Assembly: GCF_017745275.1 (NCBI RefSeq)
Contig: NZ_JAGHZS010000010.1
Span: 186,001 to 250,000, forward strand
Reading direction: 5' to 3'
DNA: 64,000 nt
Source of the DNA: Chitinophaga sp.
GTDB taxonomy: Bacteria > Bacteroidota > Bacteroidia > Chitinophagales > Chitinophagaceae
Shown here: piece by piece, positions 20,491-27,790 of the stretch
Position numbering within the stretch: the stretch's first letter is position 1
Layout: every line of letters starts with the position of its first letter
The notes under the pieces: generated by a model
What the model saw: the letters and a program-made list of their open reading frames with translations, nothing else
What the model was told of the DNA's origin: nothing
Databases searched by the model: none
Program-made: the position numbers and the translations under genes

Positions 20491-20513
20491 GGATAAAGAA
20501 ATGACACCTGTTA
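20491..20513. repeat. 23-bp element, copy 2 (upstream of the hybrid regulator)
   Basis: Second copy of the element at 16257-16279, same orientation and almost the same distance from the start of its minus-strand gene (266 versus 273 bases). The two differing bases are adjacent, in the middle of the element. It suggests autoregulation together with control of susC, but function is inferred only. Confidence 0.5.
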
Positions 20514-20597
20514 TTTTTTCAATTTGCGTCGCTGAGATTTTACCGCAAATTTTCAATGACTAAAAAATCTTATCTTCATGTAAGTAAATCCTATTTT

Positions 20598-20768
20598 ATG
20601 GAAGACCACAAGTATAACGCTGCAGAGGAAAAATCACCTGAGGAACAACCTGCATCTACCCCTCTTCCGGTGGGGCCAGAACGTAAACTACCTACAATTG
20701 GCAATCCATCAATTCTGCCAATTGTACCAGATGGTGGAAATAAACTACCTACAATTGGAAATCCATAA
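20598..20768 (+). CDS. Short Pro-rich peptide ending in a tandem repeat
   Basis: A 56-residue open frame from the ATG at 20598 (MEDHKYNAAEEKSPEEQPA...). It has an acidic N-terminal half and then a repeat KLPTIGNPSILPIVPDGGN, and stops eight residues into the second repeat unit. A longer frame from 20556 is possible. I recognise no family. The leader-plus-repeats layout could be a precursor peptide, but no modifying enzyme is adjacent. Equally it could be non-coding repeat DNA that happens to be open. Coding status is uncertain. Confidence 0.35.
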   Translation: MEDHKYNAAEEKSPEEQPASTPLPVGPERKLPTIGNPSILPIVPDGGNKLPTIGNP

Positions 20769-20855
20769 ATTTTGCCAATTGTACCAGACGGGGGAAATAA
20801 ACTGCCAACAATTGGTAATCCATGATTTTTACCAATTGTACCGGAACCCGGTAAT
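20685..20855 (+). repeat. Three 57-bp tandem repeats, each forming a hairpin
   Basis: Units are 20685-20741, 20742-20798 and 20799-20855. Each contains an inverted repeat around ACAATTGG...CCAATTGT. The arms are 20693-20703 with 20716-20726 (11 bp), 20750-20758 with 20775-20783 (9 bp), and 20808-20818 with 20829-20839 (11 bp). One pair changes from C-G in unit 1 to T-A in unit 3, keeping the stem. In the peptide frame the same loop codon is TCA in unit 1, TAA in unit 2 and TGA in unit 3. Confidence 0.8.
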
Positions 20856-21331
20856 GATTAAATATTAAAGCAAAGACCTCAAAACAGGACCAGCCAGTAT
20901 TCTAATTTTGTATTATTATCAGGCTATGCGTTTTTTACAGCGACTTTTTTTGTGATTCTCACAGATAGATATTTCTCCGGATATACGAAAGGTCTTTTTG
21001 CAGAGCCATGTAGTTTATCAGCACATCAGGAGGAATAATAACCTACATCCATTTTCCGCTTAGTATCATTGGGACCCTTTACCAGGATGATTGAACATGA
21101 TTAGTTATCAACAGCAATTTTCCGCCAGTTCGGGTAAACAGATATTATAAGACCTGGCCTGTGCAGGAATTAATTAAGAAGTTTAATTCTTTATCTGTAA
21201 TATTGGTAAACGATGGGATAACTATCTTATAGCATAAGATACCAGGTATAGAAATAGGTAACTGTAGAAAGAGAACTTCGCTCCACCATCTATAATTGCG
21301 AAATTATTATTTCAGAAATCTTGCTCAGGAT
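20856..21331. other. Intergenic stretch, no recognisable gene
   Basis: About 475 bases between the hairpin repeats and the NTF2-like gene. I see no convincing reading frame, RNA gene or terminator in it. Confidence 0.4.
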
Positions 21332-22261
21332 ATGATACCAGGTAAATGTTTCTCGCCCCGCAAATCTTTGCTGATCATCTTCTTAGGCTTTTCGATGTCG
21401 GTATTTGCAATTGATACCAGCGCCGTAAGAACGCAGGTAGAAATGCTGAACCGGCAATTTTCCCAGGCACTGGAAACGGGGGATGTACCAGCTATGCTCC
21501 GTTATTATGCAACAGATGCAGTAGCCATGCCCGAGCATCATCCAACGCTGTTTAGTCGCAGTGCTATCCATCACTATTTTCAGCAATGGCTGACTACTAC
21601 GCGCAACAACCGTTATCAGCGAAGCATTTATGCTATAATGGTAGCCAATGGGTATGTGTTGGAAAGCGGGAATTTCACACATACTTTCACTTTTTCAGAC
21701 AGGCAACCGTCTAAGTATTCCGGCAAGTATATCCACATCTGGCGGATCGGCAGAAATAAAGAGTTGGCAATGGTTTCAGAGATCTGGGGCGCGGCTGATA
21801 ATTTTGATCGCGCAACGTTGCCGCCACTGGCGGCAGATAGTAATAATCGCATGCGGATAGATCCCGTATTGCCGGCTGATAGCGCAGCAGCCAATACCAT
21901 CAATAACATTAACCGACAGATTGCACAACTGGTCAAATCCCGTAACGGCGCCGGTTTCGCAAAATATTATACCGCAGATGCGATTTATATGCCCTATTAT
22001 ATGCCTATGGTTATTGGCAGAGATAGTATTCATCAATACTACCTCGTACACGAGGGTCCTAACGTACATATTGATGCTGTTCAGATCAGCATGTCGCGCC
22101 TGTTGCCGGCAGGAAACTATTTCCTTGCCAACGGCTACTATCGCGTAAACTGGAGAGCCGGTGAACATGAAGGGTTGGTAACCGGGAAAAGCATTAATAT
22201 CTGGCGGAAGGAACCAGATGGAACCTTGAAGTTGTACTGGCAAATGACCAATCATGATTAG
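21332..22261 (+). CDS. Exported protein with two NTF2-like (SnoaL/DUF4440-type) domains
   Basis: Predicted periplasmic protein of 309 aa built from two tandem NTF2-like folds. A signal peptide (SLLIIFLGFSMSVFA) ends near residue 28. Domain 1 is about 32-155 (QFSQALETGDVPAMLRYYA, DAVAMPEHHP) and domain 2 about 185-309 (RQIAQLVKSRNGAGFAKYYT, DAIYMPYYMP, ending in an IWRKEPDGTLKLYWQ strand). Such domains bind small molecules or act as isomerase-like folds; no catalytic residue can be assigned. I prefer the ATG at 21332, directly before the signal peptide and preceded by CAGGA, to a TTG at 21296. It is followed in the same direction by a metalloprotease gene. Confidence 0.8.
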   Translation: MIPGKCFSPRKSLLIIFLGFSMSVFAIDTSAVRTQVEMLNRQFSQALETGDVPAMLRYYATDAVAMPEHHPTLFSRSAIHHYFQQWLTTTRNNRYQRSIYAIMVANGYVLESGNFTHTFTFSDRQPSKYSGKYIHIWRIGRNKELAMVSEIWGAADNFDRATLPPLAADSNNRMRIDPVLPADSAAANTINNINRQIAQLVKSRNGAGFAKYYTADAIYMPYYMPMVIGRDSIHQYYLVHEGPNVHIDAVQISMSRLLPAGNYFLANGYYRVNWRAGEHEGLVTGKSINIWRKEPDGTLKLYWQMTNHD

Positions 22262-22302
22262 TATCTGCCAATTATTTTTCATGGTACAAATAAATAGCGG
22301 AT

Positions 22303-22332
22303 AAGATGTTTATTTTTATGAGATAACATCTT
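22303..22332 (+). other. Inverted repeat just before the metalloprotease start codon
   Basis: AAGATGTT (22303-22310) and AACATCTT (22325-22332) could form an 8-bp stem ending three bases before the ATG at 22336. It might affect translation of that gene or serve as an operator. Nothing else supports a function. Confidence 0.3.
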
Positions 22333-22335
22333 TCT

Positions 22336-23640
22336 ATGAAACAACTGGTATTGCTTTTCGCGATCCTTTTATTCTCCGTTTCCCTGTTTGCGCAGGCTCC
22401 CAAAACTGTTGTTACCGCTGATATAGATCATTTCTGGGAAGCATACGACAGTATACGTAGTACATCAGATAGCCTGCAACAGCTACAGTATATTCAACGG
22501 CTTTATATTGACAAGGGTACACCAGGATTGCTGGCATTTATGAAATTAAAAGGATACACGGCAGCCGGGTATGTAAGCCTGATCCGGAAATATCCTGCTT
22601 ACTGGAATAGTATCCGTTCCAATACGCTTAAAGTAAAAAAGATTGCCGGCGAATTTGAACCAGGTATAAAAGAATTCAGAAGGATATATCCCGGGCTCAA
22701 GCCAGCTACTATTTATTTCACTATCGGGGGAATGCGGTCAGGGGGAACCGCCCAGCCAGGAATGGTGCTTATCGGTGCGGAAATGGTGACCGGCAATGCT
22801 CAGACAGATGTTAGCGAGTTGCCCGAAAAGACCCGTAAATGGCTGGCGGGCTATTACGGCACTGATCCATTCAAAAGTGTAGTATTGCTGAATATTCACG
22901 AATACGTACATACGCAACAACCCAATTATGGTTATAACCTGCTGTCGCAGTGCCTGTGCGAAGGCGCTTGCGACTTTATTACGGAACTGGTAACTGGTAA
23001 GAAAATTCCGTTGCCTTACATGGATTATGGTAAAAAAGAAGAGGCCGATCTGAAGCGAAAATTCAAGATTGAAATGTTTGGCGATTCGTGGGATACTTGG
23101 TTGTATAACGGTGGGAGGGCGTCTACAGTGGCAGACCTGGGATACTTTATCGGATATCGTATCTGCCAATCGTTCTATCAACAGGTAAAAAATAAAACAC
23201 AGGCAGTGCAGGAAATCATTGGCCTGAATTTCCAGGACAGTACCATGATTGAAAATTTTCTTCAGCAATCAGCCTACTACCCGGAGGGTTTTAACAAGGC
23301 GGAACTGTTGGCAGCACTGGAAAGAAAAATGCCTGTAGTCACTAACGTAGCGTCAATGGAAGGAAAGGCACGCATACATGCAGCGGATACACTGCTTAAA
23401 ATAGATTTCTCTCTAAAGATGAGTGATAACGGTTATTCTATCAGTCGTTCTGCCGATACCACGCTGCAATATCCAATTAAAGCCGTGCAGGGATTTAGTC
23501 CGGACATGCAGTCGGTGATTATCCGGGTAGATTTAAAACCTGGCACCCGGTATGGGTTTATTATGACAGACAGATCTTTCCGGTCAGCAGAAGGGTATCC
23601 GTTAAAGCCTTATGAGGTGAGGTTTGAAACGGCGCCTTAG
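22336..23640 (+). CDS. Exported HExxH zinc metalloprotease-like protein (DUF2268-like)
   Basis: Predicted secreted or periplasmic zinc-dependent peptidase, 434 aa. A cleavable signal peptide ends at about residue 20 (SVSLFAQ). The zinc-binding motif is HEYVH (His188, Glu189, His192). Glu209 in the downstream CEGACDF stretch is a likely third ligand, giving a gluzincin-like arrangement. The C-terminal about 100 residues form a beta-rich Ig-like extension (RVDLKPGTRYGFIMTDRSF). DUF2268 is my best family guess. Substrate unknown. The preceding NTF2-like gene is co-directional, 74 bases away. Confidence 0.75.
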   Translation: MKQLVLLFAILLFSVSLFAQAPKTVVTADIDHFWEAYDSIRSTSDSLQQLQYIQRLYIDKGTPGLLAFMKLKGYTAAGYVSLIRKYPAYWNSIRSNTLKVKKIAGEFEPGIKEFRRIYPGLKPATIYFTIGGMRSGGTAQPGMVLIGAEMVTGNAQTDVSELPEKTRKWLAGYYGTDPFKSVVLLNIHEYVHTQQPNYGYNLLSQCLCEGACDFITELVTGKKIPLPYMDYGKKEEADLKRKFKIEMFGDSWDTWLYNGGRASTVADLGYFIGYRICQSFYQQVKNKTQAVQEIIGLNFQDSTMIENFLQQSAYYPEGFNKAELLAALERKMPVVTNVASMEGKARIHAADTLLKIDFSLKMSDNGYSISRSADTTLQYPIKAVQGFSPDMQSVIIRVDLKPGTRYGFIMTDRSFRSAEGYPLKPYEVRFETAP

Positions 23641-23704
23641 CCGAACTAAGTCCCTGGGTCAACCACCGTACCAACTTTTCACGACGAGTGATAATATGTG
23701 GCAT

Positions 23705-23881
23705 CTACTTGAGTATATCAGCTGCCAGGTTACTCAACACCAGCTGTAAGCCTTCTTCAAAGTAGATGCCACCAGAAGCCATGGTCTGAATAAATATCTC
23801 CGGTTCTTTCATGGGCGCGCTTTTGAGCGGATATCTGGAAGCGCCATTGTTACACATACGTAATATCACGACGGATGGTGA
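23705..23881 (-). pseudogene. Remnant of a TetR-type regulator C-terminus
   Basis: A minus-strand frame ending at 23705 encodes about 58 residues including APMKEPEIFIQTMASGGIYF and EEGLQLVLSNLAADILK. This resembles the C-terminal end of AcrR/TetR-family regulators (the 'GxxYFxxGLxLxLDNL' pattern, from memory). No DNA-binding half is present: the frame runs straight into the end of the alpha/beta hydrolase gene. It is probably the leftover of a regulator gene partly replaced by the hydrolase region. Confidence 0.4.
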
Positions 23882-23889
23882 GGTGATCG

Positions 23890-24747
23890 TTACTTTAAAA
23901 AATTCTCCACGTAGTTCAAGATCGTTGGTGCCTGCATCATCAGCGTCACATGCCCCTGGCCGGGCAGAATCGCCAACTGCGATTGAGGTTTTGCGCCCAT
24001 ATCAACGCTCACTCCACCGCCCAATAATTTATACGTTTTAATCAATTCAATTTTATCCAGGCCATCATTATCACCGGATATAATCAATACCGGAGCGGTA
24101 ATTTTGGCAATATTGTCATCACCCAGGTCGAACGGCATTTTAGCAGAGGTAATCATCTGGTCCAGGAATTTTGTCCAGGCGGTTTTATCAGGAGCCACTG
24201 CATCATATGCGGTGTGCATTGGTGTGTTGGCAAAAAATTCAGGTTTCATGGATTTAAATGCACTGTTTACTTCGGGGAGCCAGCCGGTACTTTTATAGGT
24301 AGCGGAGATAATGACTAACTTCCTTAACCGTTTGGGGCTTTGTATCGCAAACTGATAAGCTATGGCGCCACCAAAGCTATATCCCAGCACATCCGCGCTG
24401 TCGATTTTCAGGTAGTCCATTACTTGCTCTACGTCACTGGCTAAGGTAGCATGTGACAGTGGCCGGTCTGTATAAGGGGTATGCCCATGTCCCTGCAATT
24501 CAATAGCAATTACTTTCCTGGTTTTGGACAGCTCCGGGATGTACTGGCCCCAGTTGCTGCTGATGGTCATAAAGGCGCCATGGAGTAGTATGATGGGCTT
24601 GCCTTCGCCATATACTTCATAATAAACTTTGATGCCATTAACAGGGGCATAGCCACTGCCGGAAGGTTTCAGGTTTTGCGCGTCTGACTGAAGTGCTGCT
24701 GACATAACGATGATGATTATGAGTATTGATTTAAATAAGTTTTTCAT
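23890..24747 (-). CDS. Exported alpha/beta hydrolase
   Basis: Serine hydrolase-fold enzyme of 285 aa, with a signal peptide ending near SDAQ (about residue 24), so probably periplasmic. The nucleophile elbow is GYSFGG with Ser124. The oxyanion HGAFM stretch lies near 56-60. The acid is Asp226 or Asp228 (SGDNDGLD) and the catalytic His is 266 (GQGHVTLM), so the triad is complete. The cap region is small, as in esterase/peroxidase-like hydrolases. Substrate unknown. It is not obviously operonic with neighbours. The TetR-like remnant abuts its 3' end. Confidence 0.9.
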   Translation of the reverse strand: MKNLFKSILIIIIVMSAALQSDAQNLKPSGSGYAPVNGIKVYYEVYGEGKPIILLHGAFMTISSNWGQYIPELSKTRKVIAIELQGHGHTPYTDRPLSHATLASDVEQVMDYLKIDSADVLGYSFGGAIAYQFAIQSPKRLRKLVIISATYKSTGWLPEVNSAFKSMKPEFFANTPMHTAYDAVAPDKTAWTKFLDQMITSAKMPFDLGDDNIAKITAPVLIISGDNDGLDKIELIKTYKLLGGGVSVDMGAKPQSQLAILPGQGHVTLMMQAPTILNYVENFLK

Positions 24748-24896
24748 ATTGTAAGTGAATTTGACAAGACAAAGATGTCAATCATTTCAGAATTTTATCA
24801 GGTGCAAAAGCGACAACTTTAGGGGTGAATTGCGACGGAAAGGTGGTTGCACGGTTATTAATAAGGAACATCAGTAAAAAGAGCCGCAATATTCAA

Positions 24897-24926
24897 TGAA
24901 AAGGCGTCTTCCCATTAGAAGACGCC
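24897..24926 (-). terminator. Intrinsic terminator of the bacilliredoxin gene
   Basis: A perfect 9-bp stem GGCGTCTTC/GAAGACGCC (24903-24911 with 24918-24926) has a 6-base loop. On the minus strand it is followed by TTTT. It lies about 75 bases past the bacilliredoxin stop. Confidence 0.75.
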
Positions 24927-24999
24927 CAGCGGAATCTTTATTCCCCGCGAAAGGAAATACAGGTAGTGAAAAACAAACCTGTAAATTTTCACGATAGCA

Positions 25000-25422
25000 T
25001 CATGATACGGCATCTTCCAATGCTCCCGACAGATCATTAGCTATCAGGTTAGCATCCCGCCCTTCGATACGGAATTTGGGAACAAAATAAATCAGTTCCC
25101 TGTCTTTGAAAATGGCAAAGCTGGGAGAAGAAGGGGGGATATCCGGGATGTAACTCCGGAATCGTGCGGTGGCCTCCAGATCCTGCCCTGCAAATACACT
25201 TACAACTTTGTCGGGCTTTTTCAGGGAGCCATCTTCCATCAGTTTCCTAATGGCAGGCCGCGCCATGCCCGCTGCACACCCACATACACTGTTGATAACA
25301 ATAAGTGTAGTGCCTTTTTGACCCATAACTTTGTCTACATCTGCTGCTGTCAGGAGCTCCTGAACGCCAACCTCTGTAAGTTCTTCCCTGAATGGTTTAA
25401 TTAATAATGGAGAGTAAGGCAT
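25000..25422 (-). CDS. BrxA/BrxB-family bacilliredoxin
   Basis: Thioredoxin-fold protein of 140 aa, the usual size of the YphP/YqiW family. The redox motif is CGC (Cys47-Gly-Cys49) in INSVCGCAAGMARPA, with the conserved cis-Pro region SSPSFAIF. In Bacillus these proteins remove bacillithiol from mixed disulfides; Bacteroidota of this group also make bacillithiol. It is therefore likely a cytoplasmic de-bacillithiolase or thiol oxidoreductase. It is monocistronic, with its own terminator, and is divergent from the biosynthetic cluster that starts 600 bases to the right. Confidence 0.92.
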   Translation of the reverse strand: MPYSPLLIKPFREELTEVGVQELLTAADVDKVMGQKGTTLIVINSVCGCAAGMARPAIRKLMEDGSLKKPDKVVSVFAGQDLEATARFRSYIPDIPPSSPSFAIFKDRELIYFVPKFRIEGRDANLIANDLSGALEDAVS

Positions 25423-26023
25423 AACATATATTTTGAGATGAAAAGATGACGGATAAACCGTTGTCGGAATTACAACAGTATAATATGTCGGAATGTTTGA
25501 TGGGTTGTTGGTCTGTTGTGGTGTTGTAATTTAATTTGGCGTCCAAATAATTTATTTATATCAATATGCTCAATTTAACCAACCAGGCCAGGTGGATCCG
25601 CCGGCTGCGCTGGTATAACACCCAACAGCCGCCTCATTCCTCTAAACAGCAAAACGGCTGCTATCTGTGCGTCAGGTGCCAGTCAATACACCAATGCGTG
25701 GTAAGGGAATTTTATTTTAATGATGTTATTATTAAAAATTGCAACTGCAATTTTATCGCATTGGTAACTTATATTTTTGGTGACATGAAAACTTCTTTGT
25801 AGTTTAACCTTTCTTTCCATTTATTTGAACTGCATACCATTGTGATAGCGCTAACGCGGAGTTAGCGGGGCGACAGCCATACCCTCAGGAATCCGTAGCA
25901 CATCTGGTAATGATCAATTTTTTCAGGTAAGCACATTATTTCCACCCGGACCGTGGGAGTCATGCAGGCTATGTATTGTCGATCTTTATTTATTCAAACC
26001 CGTTTTTTCTTAAAAACAAGCTT
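25423..26023. other. Divergent intergenic region left of the biosynthetic cluster
   Basis: About 600 bases between the bacilliredoxin and the diaminobutyrate aminotransferase genes. It must hold the promoters of both directions. A 7-bp inverted repeat CGCTAAC-GCGGA-GTTAGCG sits at 25849-25867, about 155 bases before the aminotransferase start. A TATTTTTG at 25772-25779 fits the -7 pattern TAnnTTTG, but no well-spaced -33 is seen. A 78-codon frame at 25566 has no recognisable content. Confidence 0.4.
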
Positions 26024-27313
26024 ATGACAGTTAATGTTTTTGAATCATTTGAATCAAATGTGCGCAGCTATTCCAGGTCATACCCGGTAGTATTCCAAAA
26101 AGCTAAAAATGCTTTTCTCTATGCACAGGACGGAAAACCTTATATTGATTTTCTGATGGGAGCGGGGGCATTAAATTATGGGCATAATAATGACTTTATT
26201 AAATCACGGCTGCTGGAATATATGCAGCATGATTATATTATGCAGGGCCTGGATATGTTTACAGTAGCCAAAAGCGAATTTATTAATGCTTTTAATGATT
26301 TGCTGTTGAAACCACTGGCGCTTAATTACAAGTTCCAGTTCTGTGGCCCTACCGGTACCAATGCAGTAGAAGCGGCGCTTAAGCTGGCGCGTAACTACAC
26401 CGGCCGTTCCAATGTTATTTCTTTTATGGGAGGATATCATGGCCTGTCGCAGGGGAGTCTCGCAATTACCAGCAATGAGTATCACCGGAAAGCGGCCGGC
26501 ATAGGGCTGCATAACGTGACCTTTATTCCTTTTGATAGCAATCATCCGCAACATACAGACGGTCTGGCTTATCTGAGGATGATCCTGGAAGACACACATT
26601 CGGGTATTGAAAAACCCGCCGCGGTTATTCTTGAAACAGTGCAGGCTGAAGGCGGGGTAAATGTAGCTTCGCCACAATGGTTGAAAGCATTGAAAAGTAT
26701 TTGTGAACAACACCAGATATTATTCATTTGCGACGACATTCAAATTGGCTGCGGCAGGTCGGGTGATTTTTTTTCCTTTCAGCGTGCGGGTATTACACCG
26801 GATATCGTGATCCTGTCAAAATCTTTAAGCGGATATGGCCTGCCCATGGCGATGTTGCTCATAAAACCTGAACTGGATATCTGGAAGCCAGGCGAACATA
26901 ACGGCACCTTCCGGGGGTATCAGCTGGCATTTGCAGGAGGAAAAGCCGCGTTGGAATTCAGACAGTCCACCGGGTTGGAAACCGAAGTTAAACGAAAATC
27001 TGCCTATATCCGCAGCTTTCTCGGAAAACTGGCAACAATAGATGAAAGGATTCACATCAGAGGAATTGGCATGATGTGGGGTATCGACTTTTCTTCATTC
27101 GAGGATCCCTTACTAACCAGGAAAATAGCGAAAGACTGCTTCGAAAAACAATTGATAGTGGAATGTGTAGGAAGGGAAGATAAAGTGCTAAAACTATTGC
27201 CTGCATTAACTATTGAAGACGAGGTGCTGGACGATGCACTCAATATAATAAAGCAATCCGTAACACAACATATCGCAGTTTCCGGTAAACGGTTAAAAGG
27301 TGTTGTGCTATAA
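26024..27313 (+). CDS. Diaminobutyrate--2-oxoglutarate aminotransferase (EctB-like)
   Basis: Class III PLP-dependent aminotransferase that would convert aspartate 4-semialdehyde plus glutamate to L-2,4-diaminobutyrate (Dab). The 429 aa match EctB/Dat length. EctB-like motifs are the N-terminal ESNVRSYSRSYPVVF, CGPTGTNAVEAALKLAR, FMGGYHGLSQGSL, and CDDIQIGCGRSGDFFSFQRA. The PLP lysine is Lys266 in LSKSLSG. The ATG at 26024 fits the family start; an upstream ATG at 25976 would add a non-conserved 16-residue leader. No ectoine genes (ectA, ectC) are adjacent. The following synthetases contain three A domains with Dab-like pockets, so it most likely supplies that building block. Confidence 0.88.
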   Translation: MTVNVFESFESNVRSYSRSYPVVFQKAKNAFLYAQDGKPYIDFLMGAGALNYGHNNDFIKSRLLEYMQHDYIMQGLDMFTVAKSEFINAFNDLLLKPLALNYKFQFCGPTGTNAVEAALKLARNYTGRSNVISFMGGYHGLSQGSLAITSNEYHRKAAGIGLHNVTFIPFDSNHPQHTDGLAYLRMILEDTHSGIEKPAAVILETVQAEGGVNVASPQWLKALKSICEQHQILFICDDIQIGCGRSGDFFSFQRAGITPDIVILSKSLSGYGLPMAMLLIKPELDIWKPGEHNGTFRGYQLAFAGGKAALEFRQSTGLETEVKRKSAYIRSFLGKLATIDERIHIRGIGMMWGIDFSSFEDPLLTRKIAKDCFEKQLIVECVGREDKVLKLLPALTIEDEVLDDALNIIKQSVTQHIAVSGKRLKGVVL

Positions 27314-27790
27314 TTGATAGCAATAGTTTTGAATGTTATCCCTCGTTAAAGGAATATGAACATTTTGTTTTTGTTTACTCCCAATTAATTATTTCATTAT
27401 CTTTATTGTGTATTTTTCTGAGCATAATTTCTGAACGATAGTGTGATAGTTAATCCTGGTGAAACCCGATAAAACGAAAATAAGTTACTATCCAAATACT
27501 CAAATAATCAATAAATTTTTTAACTGAAACCCAAACTGATTACCGATAACCAGCCTTACCAGGCGTTTACGCGGACTGCTACCCGCAGGCCGGATTCCTT
27601 TTAAATTACTGATGCCGTGTAAAATAAACCGATAGTACGGTTTGTTGCACCGGAGTTTTGCACCCGAAGGAGAGCGAGCGCTCTGCCAGGGATAATTATT
27701 CGTATAGTCGTAATAGTTATAATACATCTGATCGGATAGAACAGGTGTAAACAGGGAAAATATGCCTGCTCAAATCATAATTTATTATCC
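27314..27790. other. Intergenic stretch inside the cluster, no recognisable gene
   Basis: About 480 bases between the aminotransferase and the hydroxylase genes, long for an operon interior, so a second promoter may lie here. It includes a short palindrome AGAGCG-AG-CGCTCT (27671-27684). A minus-strand open frame (27500-27727) has no family resemblance. Confidence 0.35.

Noticed and set aside
20244..20504. 86-codon plus-strand frame upstream of the repeat array
   Set aside because: It starts at a GTG, overlaps the likely promoter region of the hybrid regulator and contains the 23-bp element; no recognisable domain.
25566..25802. 78-codon plus-strand frame left of the cluster
   Set aside because: Cys- and Gln-rich but without a known pattern; it overlaps the presumed promoter region.
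27671..27684. Palindrome AGAGCG-AG-CGCTCT as a terminator or operator
   Set aside because: Only six base pairs per arm, no T-run and no second copy seen.
27500..27727. 75-codon minus-strand frame between the aminotransferase and hydroxylase genes
   Set aside because: Antisense to the cluster, low-complexity Tyr/Asn start, no homology recognised.
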